In this document: piece by piece, positions 13,123 through 21,270 of the stretch
How positions within the stretch are numbered: the stretch's first letter is position 1
Layout of the letters: the number at the start of each line of letters is the position of its first letter
From: an uncultured Eubacteriales bacterium
Lineage (GTDB): Bacteria; Bacillota; Clostridia; Oscillospirales; Acutalibacteraceae
DNA length: 28,086 nt
Assembly: GCA_934525065.1 (NCBI GenBank)
Contig: CAKSYX010000027.1
Coordinates: 1-28,086, forward strand
Reading direction: 5' to 3'
Translations under genes and position numbers: made by a program
The notes under the pieces: model-generated
The model's database searches: none
Told to the model about the DNA's origin: nothing
What the model saw: the letters and a program-made list of their open reading frames with translations, nothing else

Positions 13123-14672
13123 GCCGCACGGCGCAACAAAGCGCGTCCTTTTTTGAGCCTTCGCAGAAAGAAATACAGCAAAGTGAACAAAACGGCAACA
13201 AAGCAGAAAATCGGCCAAGCCAAGCCTTCTCTCACAGATATGTAGGAATACCTGAACGAGGACATAAGCTTTGCGGCAAAGACACAGTACCGCACCGCTG
13301 TTTGCGCAAGAAAAAGCAGTGCCTTCGACAAAAGCGGAACAAAATAGAACATTACATAAAGTCCGCTGCACAAAACAGCAGGCGAAAAAGCCGGGAGAAA
13401 CAGCAGGTTCGTAATCACTCCGACGGACGAAAAGCCGCCAAAAGACCTCACCTGCAAAGGGAGCGTTGCAAGCTCAGCAAAAACACTGATGAAAACGCTG
13501 ACCGTGACGGCACTCAAAAGCTTCGGCACTTTTTTCAAATGAAAACGGTTTTTGAGTTTTTGCAAGAATAACTCAGAAAACGGTATTGCAAACAAAATTA
13601 TTGAGAACGTTGCCAAAAACGAAAGAAGAAAGCTCGGATTCACCGCCGAATACGGATTCAAACAAAGCACAAACATCGCCGAAAAGCCCAGCGAATTGAG
13701 AGAATCCGCTTTTCCAGAAAAAAGCTCTGAGCCGAGATAAAGGAGCATCATAAGCCCCGCACGCTTGACCGAGCCGCTGAAAGAAGCGAAAAACATGATC
13801 AGCAGCACAAAAAGCATCATAAAAACAACAACCGGCCTTGAAGCTGCGCCGCGTCTGCGGAGAATTTCAAGGATAAACATTATCCAGATTGAAAGGTGCA
13901 AGCCGGAAACGGCCATTGTGTGAGCCGTTCCTGACTTTGAAAACGAAGAATAAACCTCATCGGACACATACTCCTTGCTTCCCATGAGAACAGAAACAAC
14001 AACGCCGGAAACGTCACTGTCAAAGGCGGAAAGAATCTGATTTTCCGCTTTTTTCCGCTCACGAAAAAGAAAGCTTTTGATTGTGCCGGTCTTTATCTTT
14101 TGAACGGTGACCCTGTCAAGCGGATACGCCGAAAGGCTGAAGCCGCAGCTTTTAAAATAGTTCCTGAAAAAGGAATTGCCTGATGCAATCGGATAAAGCT
14201 TTCCAACAAACGTGACCTCATCGCCGGGTTCGAGCTTTTTTGTTTCCTCCGGCAAAAGCGGAGTGTTCCTTTTCCACTCATGTGCGGGAAACGAAAGACG
14301 CACTTTTCCCTTTGCCGCTTTTCCGTTCACCGAAACAAGCTTTGAAAGAAAATACAGCCGTTTTTCGTTTGAGCTTTCGTGTGGATATTCCTCAACCGTG
14401 GCGGTAATTTCGACCCTGTCGCCGCAAAAGCCTTCTGCGGGGAGAAAAATAAAGCCCTCAAAGCACAAAAGAAGCAGACAGGCTGCCGCCGCCGAACCAA
14501 AAATGACCGGCAGAAAAACAGTCTGTCTGAGTTTTTTAAATATGAGCGAAACAAAGAGAGTGAGGAAGAACGTTGCGAAAAGAACAAGAGTCAGCGCAGT
14601 CCTTTGCAAAAAGCAAAGAACCGAAAGAACCGTAAGCATCGTGAAACCGACAACCGCAAGCGGCCTTTTCAT
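13119..14672 (-). CDS. comEC: ComEC/Rec2-family DNA uptake channel lacking the C-terminal MBL domain
   Basis: A 517-residue multi-helix membrane protein. Residues about 1-200 have N-terminal helices and a soluble DUF4131-like domain; about 220-490 form the Competence domain, with the family motif HTMAVSGLHLSIW. ComEC forms the channel that carries single-stranded DNA across the membrane. Typical ComEC proteins of Firmicutes continue for about 250 residues with a metallo-beta-lactamase-like domain; here a stop follows the last helix (LLYFFLRRLKKGRALLRRAA). The downstream DNA is a promoter and holA, not a frameshifted MBL domain. The ATG at 14672 was preferred to the GTG at 14681 because AGGGTGAGG precedes it. 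Confidence 0.85.
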   Translation of the reverse strand: MKRPLAVVGFTMLTVLSVLCFLQRTALTLVLFATFFLTLFVSLIFKKLRQTVFLPVIFGSAAAACLLLLCFEGFIFLPAEGFCGDRVEITATVEEYPHESSNEKRLYFLSKLVSVNGKAAKGKVRLSFPAHEWKRNTPLLPEETKKLEPGDEVTFVGKLYPIASGNSFFRNYFKSCGFSLSAYPLDRVTVQKIKTGTIKSFLFRERKKAENQILSAFDSDVSGVVVSVLMGSKEYVSDEVYSSFSKSGTAHTMAVSGLHLSIWIMFILEILRRRGAASRPVVVFMMLFVLLIMFFASFSGSVKRAGLMMLLYLGSELFSGKADSLNSLGFSAMFVLCLNPYSAVNPSFLLSFLATFSIILFAIPFSELFLQKLKNRFHLKKVPKLLSAVTVSVFISVFAELATLPLQVRSFGGFSSVGVITNLLFLPAFSPAVLCSGLYVMFYFVPLLSKALLFLAQTAVRYCVFAAKLMSSFRYSYISVREGLAWPIFCFVAVLFTLLYFFLRRLKKGRALLRRAA

Positions 14673-14695
14673 TTCCCTCACCCTAACCGTTAAGC

Positions 14696-15232
14696 TTATT
14701 TAAAGAAAAGCGGAAGCTTTTCAAGGAAGATGATATCATCGCGGTCTGCGGCGTCACCCTCGGCAAGAATTGCAGCCTGGCCGACAACATTTGCATTAAA
14801 CTTATCAAGAAGAGCATGAACGGCAAGGAGTGATTCGCCCGTGCTGATTACGTCATCAACGATGAGAACGCGCTTTCCGCGAAGAATCTCGCCTTCGTTT
14901 CCGTCAAGGAAAACGGTCTGCATTTTGTCCGTTGTAATTGAACGAACGTGAACCGAAACAGGATCCTTCATATAGAGCTTTGCGCCCTTGCGGCAAACGT
15001 AATATGGCTTTTTACTCTGTTTTGCCATCTCATAGGCAAGAGGAATACCTTTTGCTTCCGGAACAACGATATAATCGAATTCCGGGCACTTTTTGAGCAG
15101 CTCAGTCGCCGAAGCAACGGTAATCTCAACATCGCCGAATATGACGAACGCCGCGATATCAAGCTTGTCGTTGACCTTGCAGAGAGGCAGCTCCCTTTCA
15201 AGTCCTGCGATTTTCATTTTGTAGGTTGACAT
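14696..15232 (-). CDS. Purine-type phosphoribosyltransferase
   Basis: A 178-residue type I phosphoribosyltransferase. The PRPP-binding loop VLIVDDVISTGES lies near residues 120-132 and VVPEAKGIPLA near 56-66 corresponds to the pyrophosphate-binding region. Such enzymes couple a nucleobase to PRPP for salvage; similar proteins are usually annotated as adenine phosphoribosyltransferase, but the N-terminus lacks the usual Apt motif around PxPG, so base specificity is unclear. It lies 23 bases upstream of comEC and 68 bases after the HIT gene. AAAAAGGAT is the probable ribosome site. Confidence 0.8.
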   Translation of the reverse strand: MSTYKMKIAGLERELPLCKVNDKLDIAAFVIFGDVEITVASATELLKKCPEFDYIVVPEAKGIPLAYEMAKQSKKPYYVCRKGAKLYMKDPVSVHVRSITTDKMQTVFLDGNEGEILRGKRVLIVDDVISTGESLLAVHALLDKFNANVVGQAAILAEGDAADRDDIIFLEKLPLFFK

Positions 15233-15300
15233 AAATTAACACTATCCTTTTTAAATAAATATTTTCTTTATCGTTCATCAGATAATAATATCCGAGCATT

Positions 15301-15639
15301 TTAGCCCGCAGGCCAGCCAAACTTCCTCCCGCCCATGAAGTGGAAGTGAAGGTGATGAACGGTCTGTCCGCCGTCCTCGCCGCAGTTGTTGACGATTCTG
15401 TATCCGCTTTCAAGCCCCATGTCCTTACCGAGCTTTGCGGCAACCTCAAAAATATGAGCAACAATGCCGCTGTTTGAAGAATTTAGCTCAGCAGCACTCG
15501 ATATATGCTGCTTCGGGATGATGAGCACATGAACGGGCGCCTGAGGCGAAAGGTCGTTGAAGGCAATGACCGTGTCATCCTCATAGACTTTAGTGGTCGG
15601 TATTTCGCCGTTAGCGATCTTGCAAAAAATACAATCCAT
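15301..15639 (-). CDS. HIT-family nucleotide hydrolase
   Basis: A 112-residue histidine triad protein of the HinT branch. It begins MDCIFCKIANGEIP, has the substrate segment VHVLIIPKQHI, and ends with the catalytic triad HLHFHFMGG and a C-terminal GWPAG. These small enzymes hydrolyse purine nucleotide phosphoramidates and acyl-adenylates. The ATG at 15639 matches the family start; an upstream ATG at 15648 adds three residues and lies very close to GGAAAGG. The leader (15656-15750) can form two stable hairpins, the second abutting the ribosome site. Confidence 0.92.
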   Translation of the reverse strand: MDCIFCKIANGEIPTTKVYEDDTVIAFNDLSPQAPVHVLIIPKQHISSAAELNSSNSGIVAHIFEVAAKLGKDMGLESGYRIVNNCGEDGGQTVHHLHFHFMGGRKFGWPAG

Positions 15640-15655
15640 AATTACCATAGCCTTT

Positions 15656-15698
15656 CCGGCTACAAATCAATATTCACGTTCGTCCTTGCTGTAGCCGG
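15656..15698 (-). promoter_or_regulatory. Stem-loop just upstream of the HIT gene
   Basis: CCGGCTACA (15656-15664) and TGTAGCCGG (15690-15698) form a perfect 9-bp stem with a 25-nt loop, ending directly before the ribosome-binding AAGG. The 3' arm can instead pair as TAGCC/GGCTA across GGAAA to form a small hairpin over the start, so two exclusive folds exist. This could gate translation; no named RNA family was recognised. Confidence 0.4.
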
Positions 15699-15714
15699 GC
15701 AAGGCGTGAGGGTA

Positions 15715-15750
15715 AATCAGTCCGGCTCAGAATTTGTGCCGGTACTGATT
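15715..15750 (-). promoter_or_regulatory. Second stem-loop in the HIT leader
   Basis: AATCAGT and ACTGATT, with inner CCGGC and GCCGG, form a two-part stem of about 12 bp with one bulged base and an 11-nt loop. It lies 17 bases upstream (in transcription) of the stem at 15656-15698. It could also be a leftover terminator of the gene ending at 15798, but no U-run follows. Confidence 0.35.
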
Positions 15751-15797
15751 CCGAATGAAAAATAATCAAAGGCAGCGCGACTTTTTCGCTATTTCTT

Positions 15798-16490
15798 TTA
15801 TGATTCGGCCTTTTTGTTCTTTTTATTTTTTCTTTTTACAACCACAATAATCACCGCAACAAGGGCAATCACTCCAACAGGAACAAGCAGGAACCATACA
15901 CTTGGCAGACTGTCCATAACGTTCTGCGCCGTGAGCACCTCTCCGTCCATTTTAAAAACGGAGATCATTTTTTCGGCAGACTTTTTGTCCTCATCATTCA
16001 TAAATCTGCAATGAAACTGAATGATAAGGTCCTTGGTTGAAAAGAAATAGAATCCGAGCTTGGCTTCCGTTGGTTTGGAACCGTCATTTCTGTTCTGAAT
16101 GCTCTTGCAGGTAATCTCAAAGCCCTTGATAAATTCAAATTCCTTTTCGCCGTAAGCGACGTCTGAAAAACTGACGGTGTATCCCTTTTCCTCGGCCTTT
16201 TTCGTTGAAGCTTCGGAAAGCCGAGACATAAAATCATCGGTAAAGCTCTTCTGTGCACTCTCATCTGCGCCGATATAATAGGTTCTTCCGCCGTTTTCTG
16301 AAAGCAGAATATCAACGGTTGAGCCTGTTTTTTCGTTTGTATAGAGTATTTCACCATTTTGGGTCAGCGTTTCCGTAAAGCCCTCCGGAACATAAACGTC
16401 ATACATTTTTCCGTAGTTTCCGGCAAAGCACGGAAGCACACAAGCAAACGTCAAAACAAATGACAGCGTTAAAGTCAAAATCTTTTTCAT
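15798..16490 (-). CDS. Exported protein with C-terminal membrane anchor, function unknown
   Basis: A 230-residue protein starting MKKILTLTLSFVLTFACVLP, a clear Sec signal peptide with cleavage probably after CFAG near residue 24. The exported middle part (about 25-185) is polar and alternates beta-like strands; no family was recognised. A hydrophobic helix (VWFLLVPVGVIALVAVIIVVV) is followed by a basic, lysine-rich tail, so the C-terminus should stay inside and anchor the protein. The LPSVW before the helix is not a sortase LPxTG motif. The ATG at 16490 follows AGGGAGG. It lies 31 bases after alaS and may be co-transcribed with it. Confidence 0.75.
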   Translation of the reverse strand: MKKILTLTLSFVLTFACVLPCFAGNYGKMYDVYVPEGFTETLTQNGEILYTNEKTGSTVDILLSENGGRTYYIGADESAQKSFTDDFMSRLSEASTKKAEEKGYTVSFSDVAYGEKEFEFIKGFEITCKSIQNRNDGSKPTEAKLGFYFFSTKDLIIQFHCRFMNDEDKKSAEKMISVFKMDGEVLTAQNVMDSLPSVWFLLVPVGVIALVAVIIVVVKRKNKKNKKAES

Positions 16491-16521
16491 TGGCAATCCT
16501 CCCTTTTAAATTGTAACAGCC

Positions 16522-19161
16522 TTATTTCAACATTCCCTCAACGATTGAAACAGCCTTTTTCAAGGCCGCGGGAAGCGCCGCAACGTCTTTGGCGCCTGCC
16601 ATCGCGCTGTCGGGCTTTCCTCCGCCGGAACCACCTGCGAGCTTTGCTGTTTCGCGTGCAATATTGCCGGCGTGAGCGCCGAGCTCAACCGCGCGTTTTC
16701 CGCAGCAGACGCAGATGTTTCCGCTGCCCTTTTCCTTTTGAACGGCGGCAATTATTCCTACATAATCTTCGCCCTTGCTTCTGACAAGGTCACACATTCT
16801 GCGAAGCTCCGGAACCGGTGCGTCCTCAAGCAGCGCAGTTACAACTTTAAGCGAACCGACCTGCTTCACGTTTTCAAGGATCGACTGAGTCTTTGCGTTT
16901 GCAATAACGCCGGAAAGCTTTTCGATTTCCTTTTCTTTCTCTTTAAGCTCAGCCATTACGCCGCCGGCTCTTTGAAGAACGTCTTTGACGTTTGCAGTTT
17001 TGAGAACGGAAGCGACATCGGAAAGAAGCTTTGCGTTCTCGTTGAAAAGCGAAAGGCTGTTGAAGCCCGTTACGCCCTCGATTCTGCGCACGCCCGCAGC
17101 AACCGAGGATTCGGAAAGAATTTTGAAAAGGCCGAGGTTGCCTGTGTTTTCGGCGTGGGTTCCTCCGCAAAGCTCGATTGAATAATCGCCGATTTTTACA
17201 ACGCGGACTGTGCTGCCGTATTTTTCCGAAAACAGAGCCATTGCGCCGAGCTTTTTCGCTTCGTCAATAGGCATTTCGCGCGTTTCAACCGGAAGAGCCG
17301 AAAGAATCACTTCATTGACCGCGTTTTCAACCGTTTTGATTTCTTCGCTCGTCATAGCCGAGAAATGAACAAAGTCAAAGCGAACAACGTTTTCGTCAAC
17401 GTACTGACCGGCCTGTTCAACGTGAGTTCCGAGCGTTTTTCTCAAAGCGGCCTGAAGAAGATGGGCGGCGGTATGGTTGCGCTTAATTGCGCCGCGCTTT
17501 TCCTTGTTGACAGAAAGAACGGCTTTTTCGCCGACGGCAACATCTTCGCCTTCAATAATTCTGCCGTGGTGGAGAATTACTCCGTCAGCAGTTTTGGTTG
17601 TATTTATAACTTCAAAAACGGCGTTTTCGGTTTTAATGAGACCTTTGTCTCCAACCTGTCCGCCGCCTTCGCCATAGAAGGGGCTGACGTCAAAAACAAG
17701 AATACCTTCCTCTTCGCTTGTGAGGAAATCCTTCTTTTCTGCGCCGGAGATCGCGGCAATGACGCTGCCTTCGCTTTCAAGAGACGAATAGCCGGTGAAT
17801 TCGGTTTTTGAAAGTCCCTTTGCAGCCGAGTCTGTTCCCTTCCATGCTTCTGCTCCTGCATCCTTTCGTGCGGCGCGGGTACGAATTCTGTTTTCTTCAA
17901 CAAGCTTTCTGAAAGCTTCTTCGTCAACAGTAAAGCCCTTTTCGGCAAGCAGCTCCTTTGTCAAATCTATAGGGAAACCGAAGGTATCCTGAAGCTTGAA
18001 AGCGTCCTCGCCCGAAAGTATCTTTGTTTCGCTCTTTCCAATAATCGAACTCAGAAGCGAAAGGCCGTTATCAACCGTCTTTGCAAAGTTTTCTTCCTCT
18101 GCTTTTATGACCTTTACGATGAGGTCGTGCTTTTCCTCAAGGTTGGGATAGGCATTTTGGTTTTCTCTGATAACCGTTTCGCAAACCTCATAGAGAAACG
18201 GACGGTTGATTCCGAGCAGCTTTCCGTGGCGTGCGGCACGGCGAAGAAGACGGCGAAGAACATATCCGCGGCCTTCGTTCGAGGGCATTACACCGTCGCT
18301 TATCATGAAGGTCGTGCTTCTGATATGGTCGGTTATAACACGAAGGGAGATGTCGCTCTTTTCATCGGTATGATACTGAACGCCGGAAATATCAATAACG
18401 TGCTTCATAATATTGCGGACGGTATCGACTTCAAAGAGGTTATCTACGCCCTGCATGATGCAGGCAAGCCTTTCAAGGCCCATACCGGTATCGATATTGC
18501 AGCTTTTGAGGTGGGTGTAGTTGCCCTTTCCGTCGTTGTCAAACTGCGTGAAAACAAGGTTCCAGAATTCTGTATAACGGTCGCAGTCGCAGCCCGGAGC
18601 GCAATCCGGAGAGCCGCAGCCGTATTTTTCGCCGCGGTCAAAGTAGATTTCAGAACAAGGGCCGCAGGGGCCTGCTCCGTGTTCCCAGAAGTTATCCTCT
18701 TTTCCGAGCCTGACGATTCTCTTTGAGTCAACTCCGACCTCCTTTGTCCAAATATCAAAAGCTTCATTATCATCCTGATAAATCGTTACCCAAAGCTTGT
18801 CAACAGGCATTTTCATAACCTGAGTGCAGAATTCCCACGCCCAAGCGGTCGCTTCATGCTTGAAGTAATCGCCGAAGGAGAAGTTTCCGAGCATTTCAAA
18901 ATAAGTGCCGTGCCTTGCGGTGATTCCGACACGCTCAATGTCCGGCGTTCTGATGCACTTCTGGCAGGTCGTCATGCGCTTTGACGGCGGAGTGACCTCT
19001 CCGGTGAAATATTTTTTCAGCGGAGCCATTCCTGCATTGATAAGAAGCAGGCTCTTGTCGTTTTGCGGAACAAGAGAAAAGCTATTTGCTCTCAGGTGTC
19101 CCTTGCTTTCAAAAAACGAGAGGAACTTCTCTCTGATTTCATTAAGACCCATCCATTCCAT
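16522..19161 (-). CDS. alaS: Alanyl-tRNA synthetase
   Basis: A full-length 879-residue AlaRS. The catalytic core is at about 1-240 (motif-2 region RHGTYFEMLGNFSFGDYF), followed by the tRNA-recognition region, the editing domain with HTAAHLL and CGGTH zinc ligands near 560-670, and the C-Ala domain ending in a glycine-rich GGSGGGKPD segment. It charges tRNA-Ala and hydrolyses mischarged Ser/Gly. The ATG at 19161 was chosen because AAAGGA lies at a usable distance; a TTG nine bases upstream is unlikely. Expression is controlled by an alanine T-box leader and a near-consensus promoter at 19435-19463. Confidence 0.97.
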   Translation of the reverse strand: MEWMGLNEIREKFLSFFESKGHLRANSFSLVPQNDKSLLLINAGMAPLKKYFTGEVTPPSKRMTTCQKCIRTPDIERVGITARHGTYFEMLGNFSFGDYFKHEATAWAWEFCTQVMKMPVDKLWVTIYQDDNEAFDIWTKEVGVDSKRIVRLGKEDNFWEHGAGPCGPCSEIYFDRGEKYGCGSPDCAPGCDCDRYTEFWNLVFTQFDNDGKGNYTHLKSCNIDTGMGLERLACIMQGVDNLFEVDTVRNIMKHVIDISGVQYHTDEKSDISLRVITDHIRSTTFMISDGVMPSNEGRGYVLRRLLRRAARHGKLLGINRPFLYEVCETVIRENQNAYPNLEEKHDLIVKVIKAEEENFAKTVDNGLSLLSSIIGKSETKILSGEDAFKLQDTFGFPIDLTKELLAEKGFTVDEEAFRKLVEENRIRTRAARKDAGAEAWKGTDSAAKGLSKTEFTGYSSLESEGSVIAAISGAEKKDFLTSEEEGILVFDVSPFYGEGGGQVGDKGLIKTENAVFEVINTTKTADGVILHHGRIIEGEDVAVGEKAVLSVNKEKRGAIKRNHTAAHLLQAALRKTLGTHVEQAGQYVDENVVRFDFVHFSAMTSEEIKTVENAVNEVILSALPVETREMPIDEAKKLGAMALFSEKYGSTVRVVKIGDYSIELCGGTHAENTGNLGLFKILSESSVAAGVRRIEGVTGFNSLSLFNENAKLLSDVASVLKTANVKDVLQRAGGVMAELKEKEKEIEKLSGVIANAKTQSILENVKQVGSLKVVTALLEDAPVPELRRMCDLVRSKGEDYVGIIAAVQKEKGSGNICVCCGKRAVELGAHAGNIARETAKLAGGSGGGKPDSAMAGAKDVAALPAALKKAVSIVEGMLK

Positions 19162-19187
19162 ACTTATCAAATCCTTTCAACAAAAAA

Positions 19188-19428
19188 GATGCTATTTCAC
19201 ACTCTTCCGGGGTGAGCCACAGCCCACGGTACCACCCGGTTTGCGCAAAAAGCACCACTTACGCGGCAAAAGCCGCCGCCCGTAACGAGGGCAAACGTCC
19301 GTCCTTTCGGCGGAAGCTCAAAAGCAGCACACGTTTTTCCGTTCAATACAGGGTCTTTCAGCCGCGAACCCCACTCTCTGAAAAGAGGAAAAGCGCGTTT
19401 CTTTCTCATAGCTTTTAAAAAATATAAC
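19188..19428 (-). promoter_or_regulatory. Alanine T-box leader of alaS
   Basis: On the minus strand the leader contains GAGAAAGAAA, an AGAGAG distal element (about 19374-19379), then GCTG followed by CTTTTGAGC. By comparison with the glyQS leader the specifier is GCU (19326-19328), an Ala codon followed by a purine. A stem III-like hairpin (GCCC, TCGTTAC, GGGC) and GCGGC-TTTT-GCCGC (19263-19276) follow. The T-box TGGTACC sits in an antiterminator (19207-19239): outer helix CCGGG/CCCGG, inner GTGGGC/GCTCAC. Uncharged tRNA-Ala would bind here. No competing terminator with an adjacent U-run is evident. Confidence 0.88.
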
Positions 19429-19434
19429 ACGGAA

Positions 19435-19463
19435 ATTTTACTATCATTGCTTCGATTTGTCAA
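19435..19463 (-). promoter_or_regulatory. SigA promoter of alaS
   Basis: On the minus strand, -35 TTGACA (19458-19463), a 17-bp spacer and -10 TAAAAT (19435-19440). Transcription would begin near 19428, about 50 bases before the AGAGAG element of the T-box. Confidence 0.85.
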
Positions 19464-19479
19464 GCCTTGAAGGCTGATT

Positions 19480-19662
19480 TTATTTCTTGCTTTCGGCAAC
19501 CAAGCGGCACACCGACATTACAACCGCGTAAAGCACACCCGAAACCGCCCAAATTATCACGTTCTGTTCCATTCTTCGGTCAAAAAGCTTGCGGCAAGAT
19601 ATATCATGGTTAAAACGGCCGCAACAGAAAGGTTTTGGGGGCTTTTCAGTCCGACTCAACAT
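19480..19662 (-). pseudogene. Possible frameshifted small membrane-protein remnant
   Basis: Two overlapping minus-strand frames each look protein-like over part of this stretch. One reads SPQNLSVAAVLTMIYLAASF then LTEEWNRT and stops near 19556. The other, from an ATG at 19572, reads MEQNVIIWAVSGVLYAVVMS then VCRLVAESKK. Joined by one frameshift they would make two membrane helices. No good ribosome site precedes either. A real 30-residue membrane peptide at 19480-19572 is the alternative. It lies between the nadE terminator and the alaS promoter. Confidence 0.25.
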
Positions 19663-19706
19663 TAAATTTGCAAATCCGCTTGTTCAGCCTCAAAAATACT
19701 TGGAAA

Positions 19707-19750
19707 ACAAAAACGGCCGCAGCGCACCTTCAAAAGCGCGTAAGCGGCCG
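19707..19750 (-). terminator. Intrinsic terminator after nadE
   Basis: On the minus strand CGGCCGC (19744-19750) pairs with GCGGCCG (19714-19720), with an inner GCGC/GCGC stem, followed by a U-run (19707-19713 region). It lies about 20 bases after the nadE stop and closes the pfkA-radC-nadE operon. Confidence 0.9.
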
Positions 19751-19771
19751 ATTAAAATACAATCGTTTTTT

Positions 19772-20512
19772 TCAAATGTCCGCCTCGTTCGGAACAAAGG
19801 TCGGAAACATACTGAGCTTGAAAAGATTATTCTTGTGCATCGTGTCGATGCGTTCTTTTGTCTTTTCATCTTCGCAGACACCGGTTCTGATATATTTATC
19901 AAGCACCGCATAGGTAAAGCCGAGGTTATCCTCATCTGTTTTTCCGCAAAGGCCGTCAATCGGTACCTTGTGAATGAGATTTTCCGGCAGACCGAGAACC
20001 GTACCTATTGCCCTGACTTCCGCAACCGTCAGATGGGAAACCGGACCGAAATCCCCTGCGCCGTCGCCGTAGCGTGTGGCATAGCCGACCCAGTCCTCGG
20101 AAAGGTTGCAGGTGTTCGCAACACGGCCGTTATTTGACTGGCCGACAGCATATAGAGTCGCCATTCTGATTCTTGCCGGGAGGTTGTTCCTCGTCTGTTC
20201 TGTGGGCTCAAGCGACTCCGGAAGAGCGGAAAGCAGACCGTCAACCGCAGCTTTGATATTGATAATATAATGCTTGATTCCGAGATGCGCAACAAGCTGC
20301 TTTGCGCAGTCTATGTCACTCTGAACGCCGTTCGGCATAAGCACGCCGATTACCCGGTCCTTTCCGAGTGCTTCGGTGCAGAGAGCGGCAACAACAGAGC
20401 TGTCCTTTCCGCCGGAAATTCCGACGATTGCAGAGCAGTCCTTTCCGTTTTTTTCAAAAAAATCTCTGATCCAAAGAACACATTCGTCCTTCACCTTCTG
20501 AGCATTAAACAT
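19772..20512 (-). CDS. nadE: NAD synthase, ammonia-dependent type
   Basis: A 246-residue NadE with the N-type ATP pyrophosphatase loop SGGKDSS (33-39), and the conserved KTDEDNLGF and later segments. It turns nicotinate adenine dinucleotide into NAD in the last step of synthesis. There is no N-terminal nitrilase domain, so ammonia rather than glutamine is the expected nitrogen donor. The ATG at 20512 follows AAGGTGGTG; a longer in-frame start at 20590 would overlap radC and has no ribosome site. It lies 14 bases after radC and ends the operon. Confidence 0.93.
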   Translation of the reverse strand: MFNAQKVKDECVLWIRDFFEKNGKDCSAIVGISGGKDSSVVAALCTEALGKDRVIGVLMPNGVQSDIDCAKQLVAHLGIKHYIINIKAAVDGLLSALPESLEPTEQTRNNLPARIRMATLYAVGQSNNGRVANTCNLSEDWVGYATRYGDGAGDFGPVSHLTVAEVRAIGTVLGLPENLIHKVPIDGLCGKTDEDNLGFTYAVLDKYIRTGVCEDEKTKERIDTMHKNNLFKLSMFPTFVPNEADI

Positions 20513-20526
20513 AAAAACACACCACC

Positions 20527-21246
20527 TTAAAATAACGGATCGGTTCCGTAAAATATATGAGTAAATTTTGAAAGAGATATCATTGAGCAATGGCCTGTTT
20601 TTGCAACGATAACATGGTCAAGCAGGTCAACCTTCATCGTTTTTAAAAAGCCGCACGCCTTTTCCGTCACTTCAACGTCATTTTTGGACGGGAGCGGAAT
20701 CCCGTTCGGGTGACTATGAACCAGAATGACCGCAACAGCCTTCGTTTCAAGCACAGTGGAAGCCAGCTTACGCATATCGAGAGCTGTGCTGTTAACGTCA
20801 CCTTCGGATAGCTTCCTTGCGGCAACGAGGCGGTGCTCCATGTCAAAGCAAAGAGCAAAGGCACGCTCGTTGTTCGTGTCGATAAACCTCGGACGCATAA
20901 ATTCAACAACCTCTTCGGTTGACATCAGCATCGGCTTCTCGGCAGCAAGGTCGGCCGAATACCGCGCATAAAGCGGAAGTATCATATTGAGCAGGCAGGC
21001 AGCGTTTTCGGTCATGCCCTTGACGCTTTTCAGCTCGGCAACGCTCGCCTGAAAAACGGCGGAGAGCGAACCGAAGGTATCCATCAGTTCATGCGAAATC
21101 GGGTTTGTGTCCTTATACGGAATCCCGAAAAACAAGAGCAGCTCAAGAATGTTGTGATCCGCCATGCCCTCAAAGCCTGTTTGAATATAGCGGTTCTTGA
21201 CCTTCTGCCTGTGACCCTTGTGAACATTCTTTTCCTTTTCGGCCAT
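20527..21246 (-). CDS. radC: RadC-family JAB/MPN protein
   Basis: A 239-residue RadC homologue. The N-terminal half has helix-hairpin-helix-like segments (LELLLFFGIP, LKSVKGMTENAACLL), and the C-terminal MPN domain has the JAMM zinc motif VHSHPNGIPLPSKND with H177, H179 and D190. The in vivo role of RadC proteins is unsettled; the old DNA-repair link is doubtful, and a metal-dependent hydrolase role is only inferred from the fold. The ATG at 21246 follows GAGG at good spacing; the upstream GTG at 21258 would place that site inside the gene. It lies 24 bases after pfkA. Confidence 0.9.
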   Translation of the reverse strand: MAEKEKNVHKGHRQKVKNRYIQTGFEGMADHNILELLLFFGIPYKDTNPISHELMDTFGSLSAVFQASVAELKSVKGMTENAACLLNMILPLYARYSADLAAEKPMLMSTEEVVEFMRPRFIDTNNERAFALCFDMEHRLVAARKLSEGDVNSTALDMRKLASTVLETKAVAVILVHSHPNGIPLPSKNDVEVTEKACGFLKTMKVDLLDHVIVAKTGHCSMISLSKFTHIFYGTDPLF

Positions 21247-21270
21247 GCTAAGCCTCACTTTACGAAAAAA

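Noticed and set aside
13061..13201. 47-residue N-terminal extension of HolA
   Set aside because: It would run through the promoter at 13094-13122 and the end of comEC, and the ATG at 13060 has GGGAGGTG at good spacing and the expected HolA N-terminus.
20513..20590. 26-residue N-terminal extension of NadE
   Set aside because: It overlaps radC, has no ribosome site, and the ATG at 20512 follows AAGGTGGTG.
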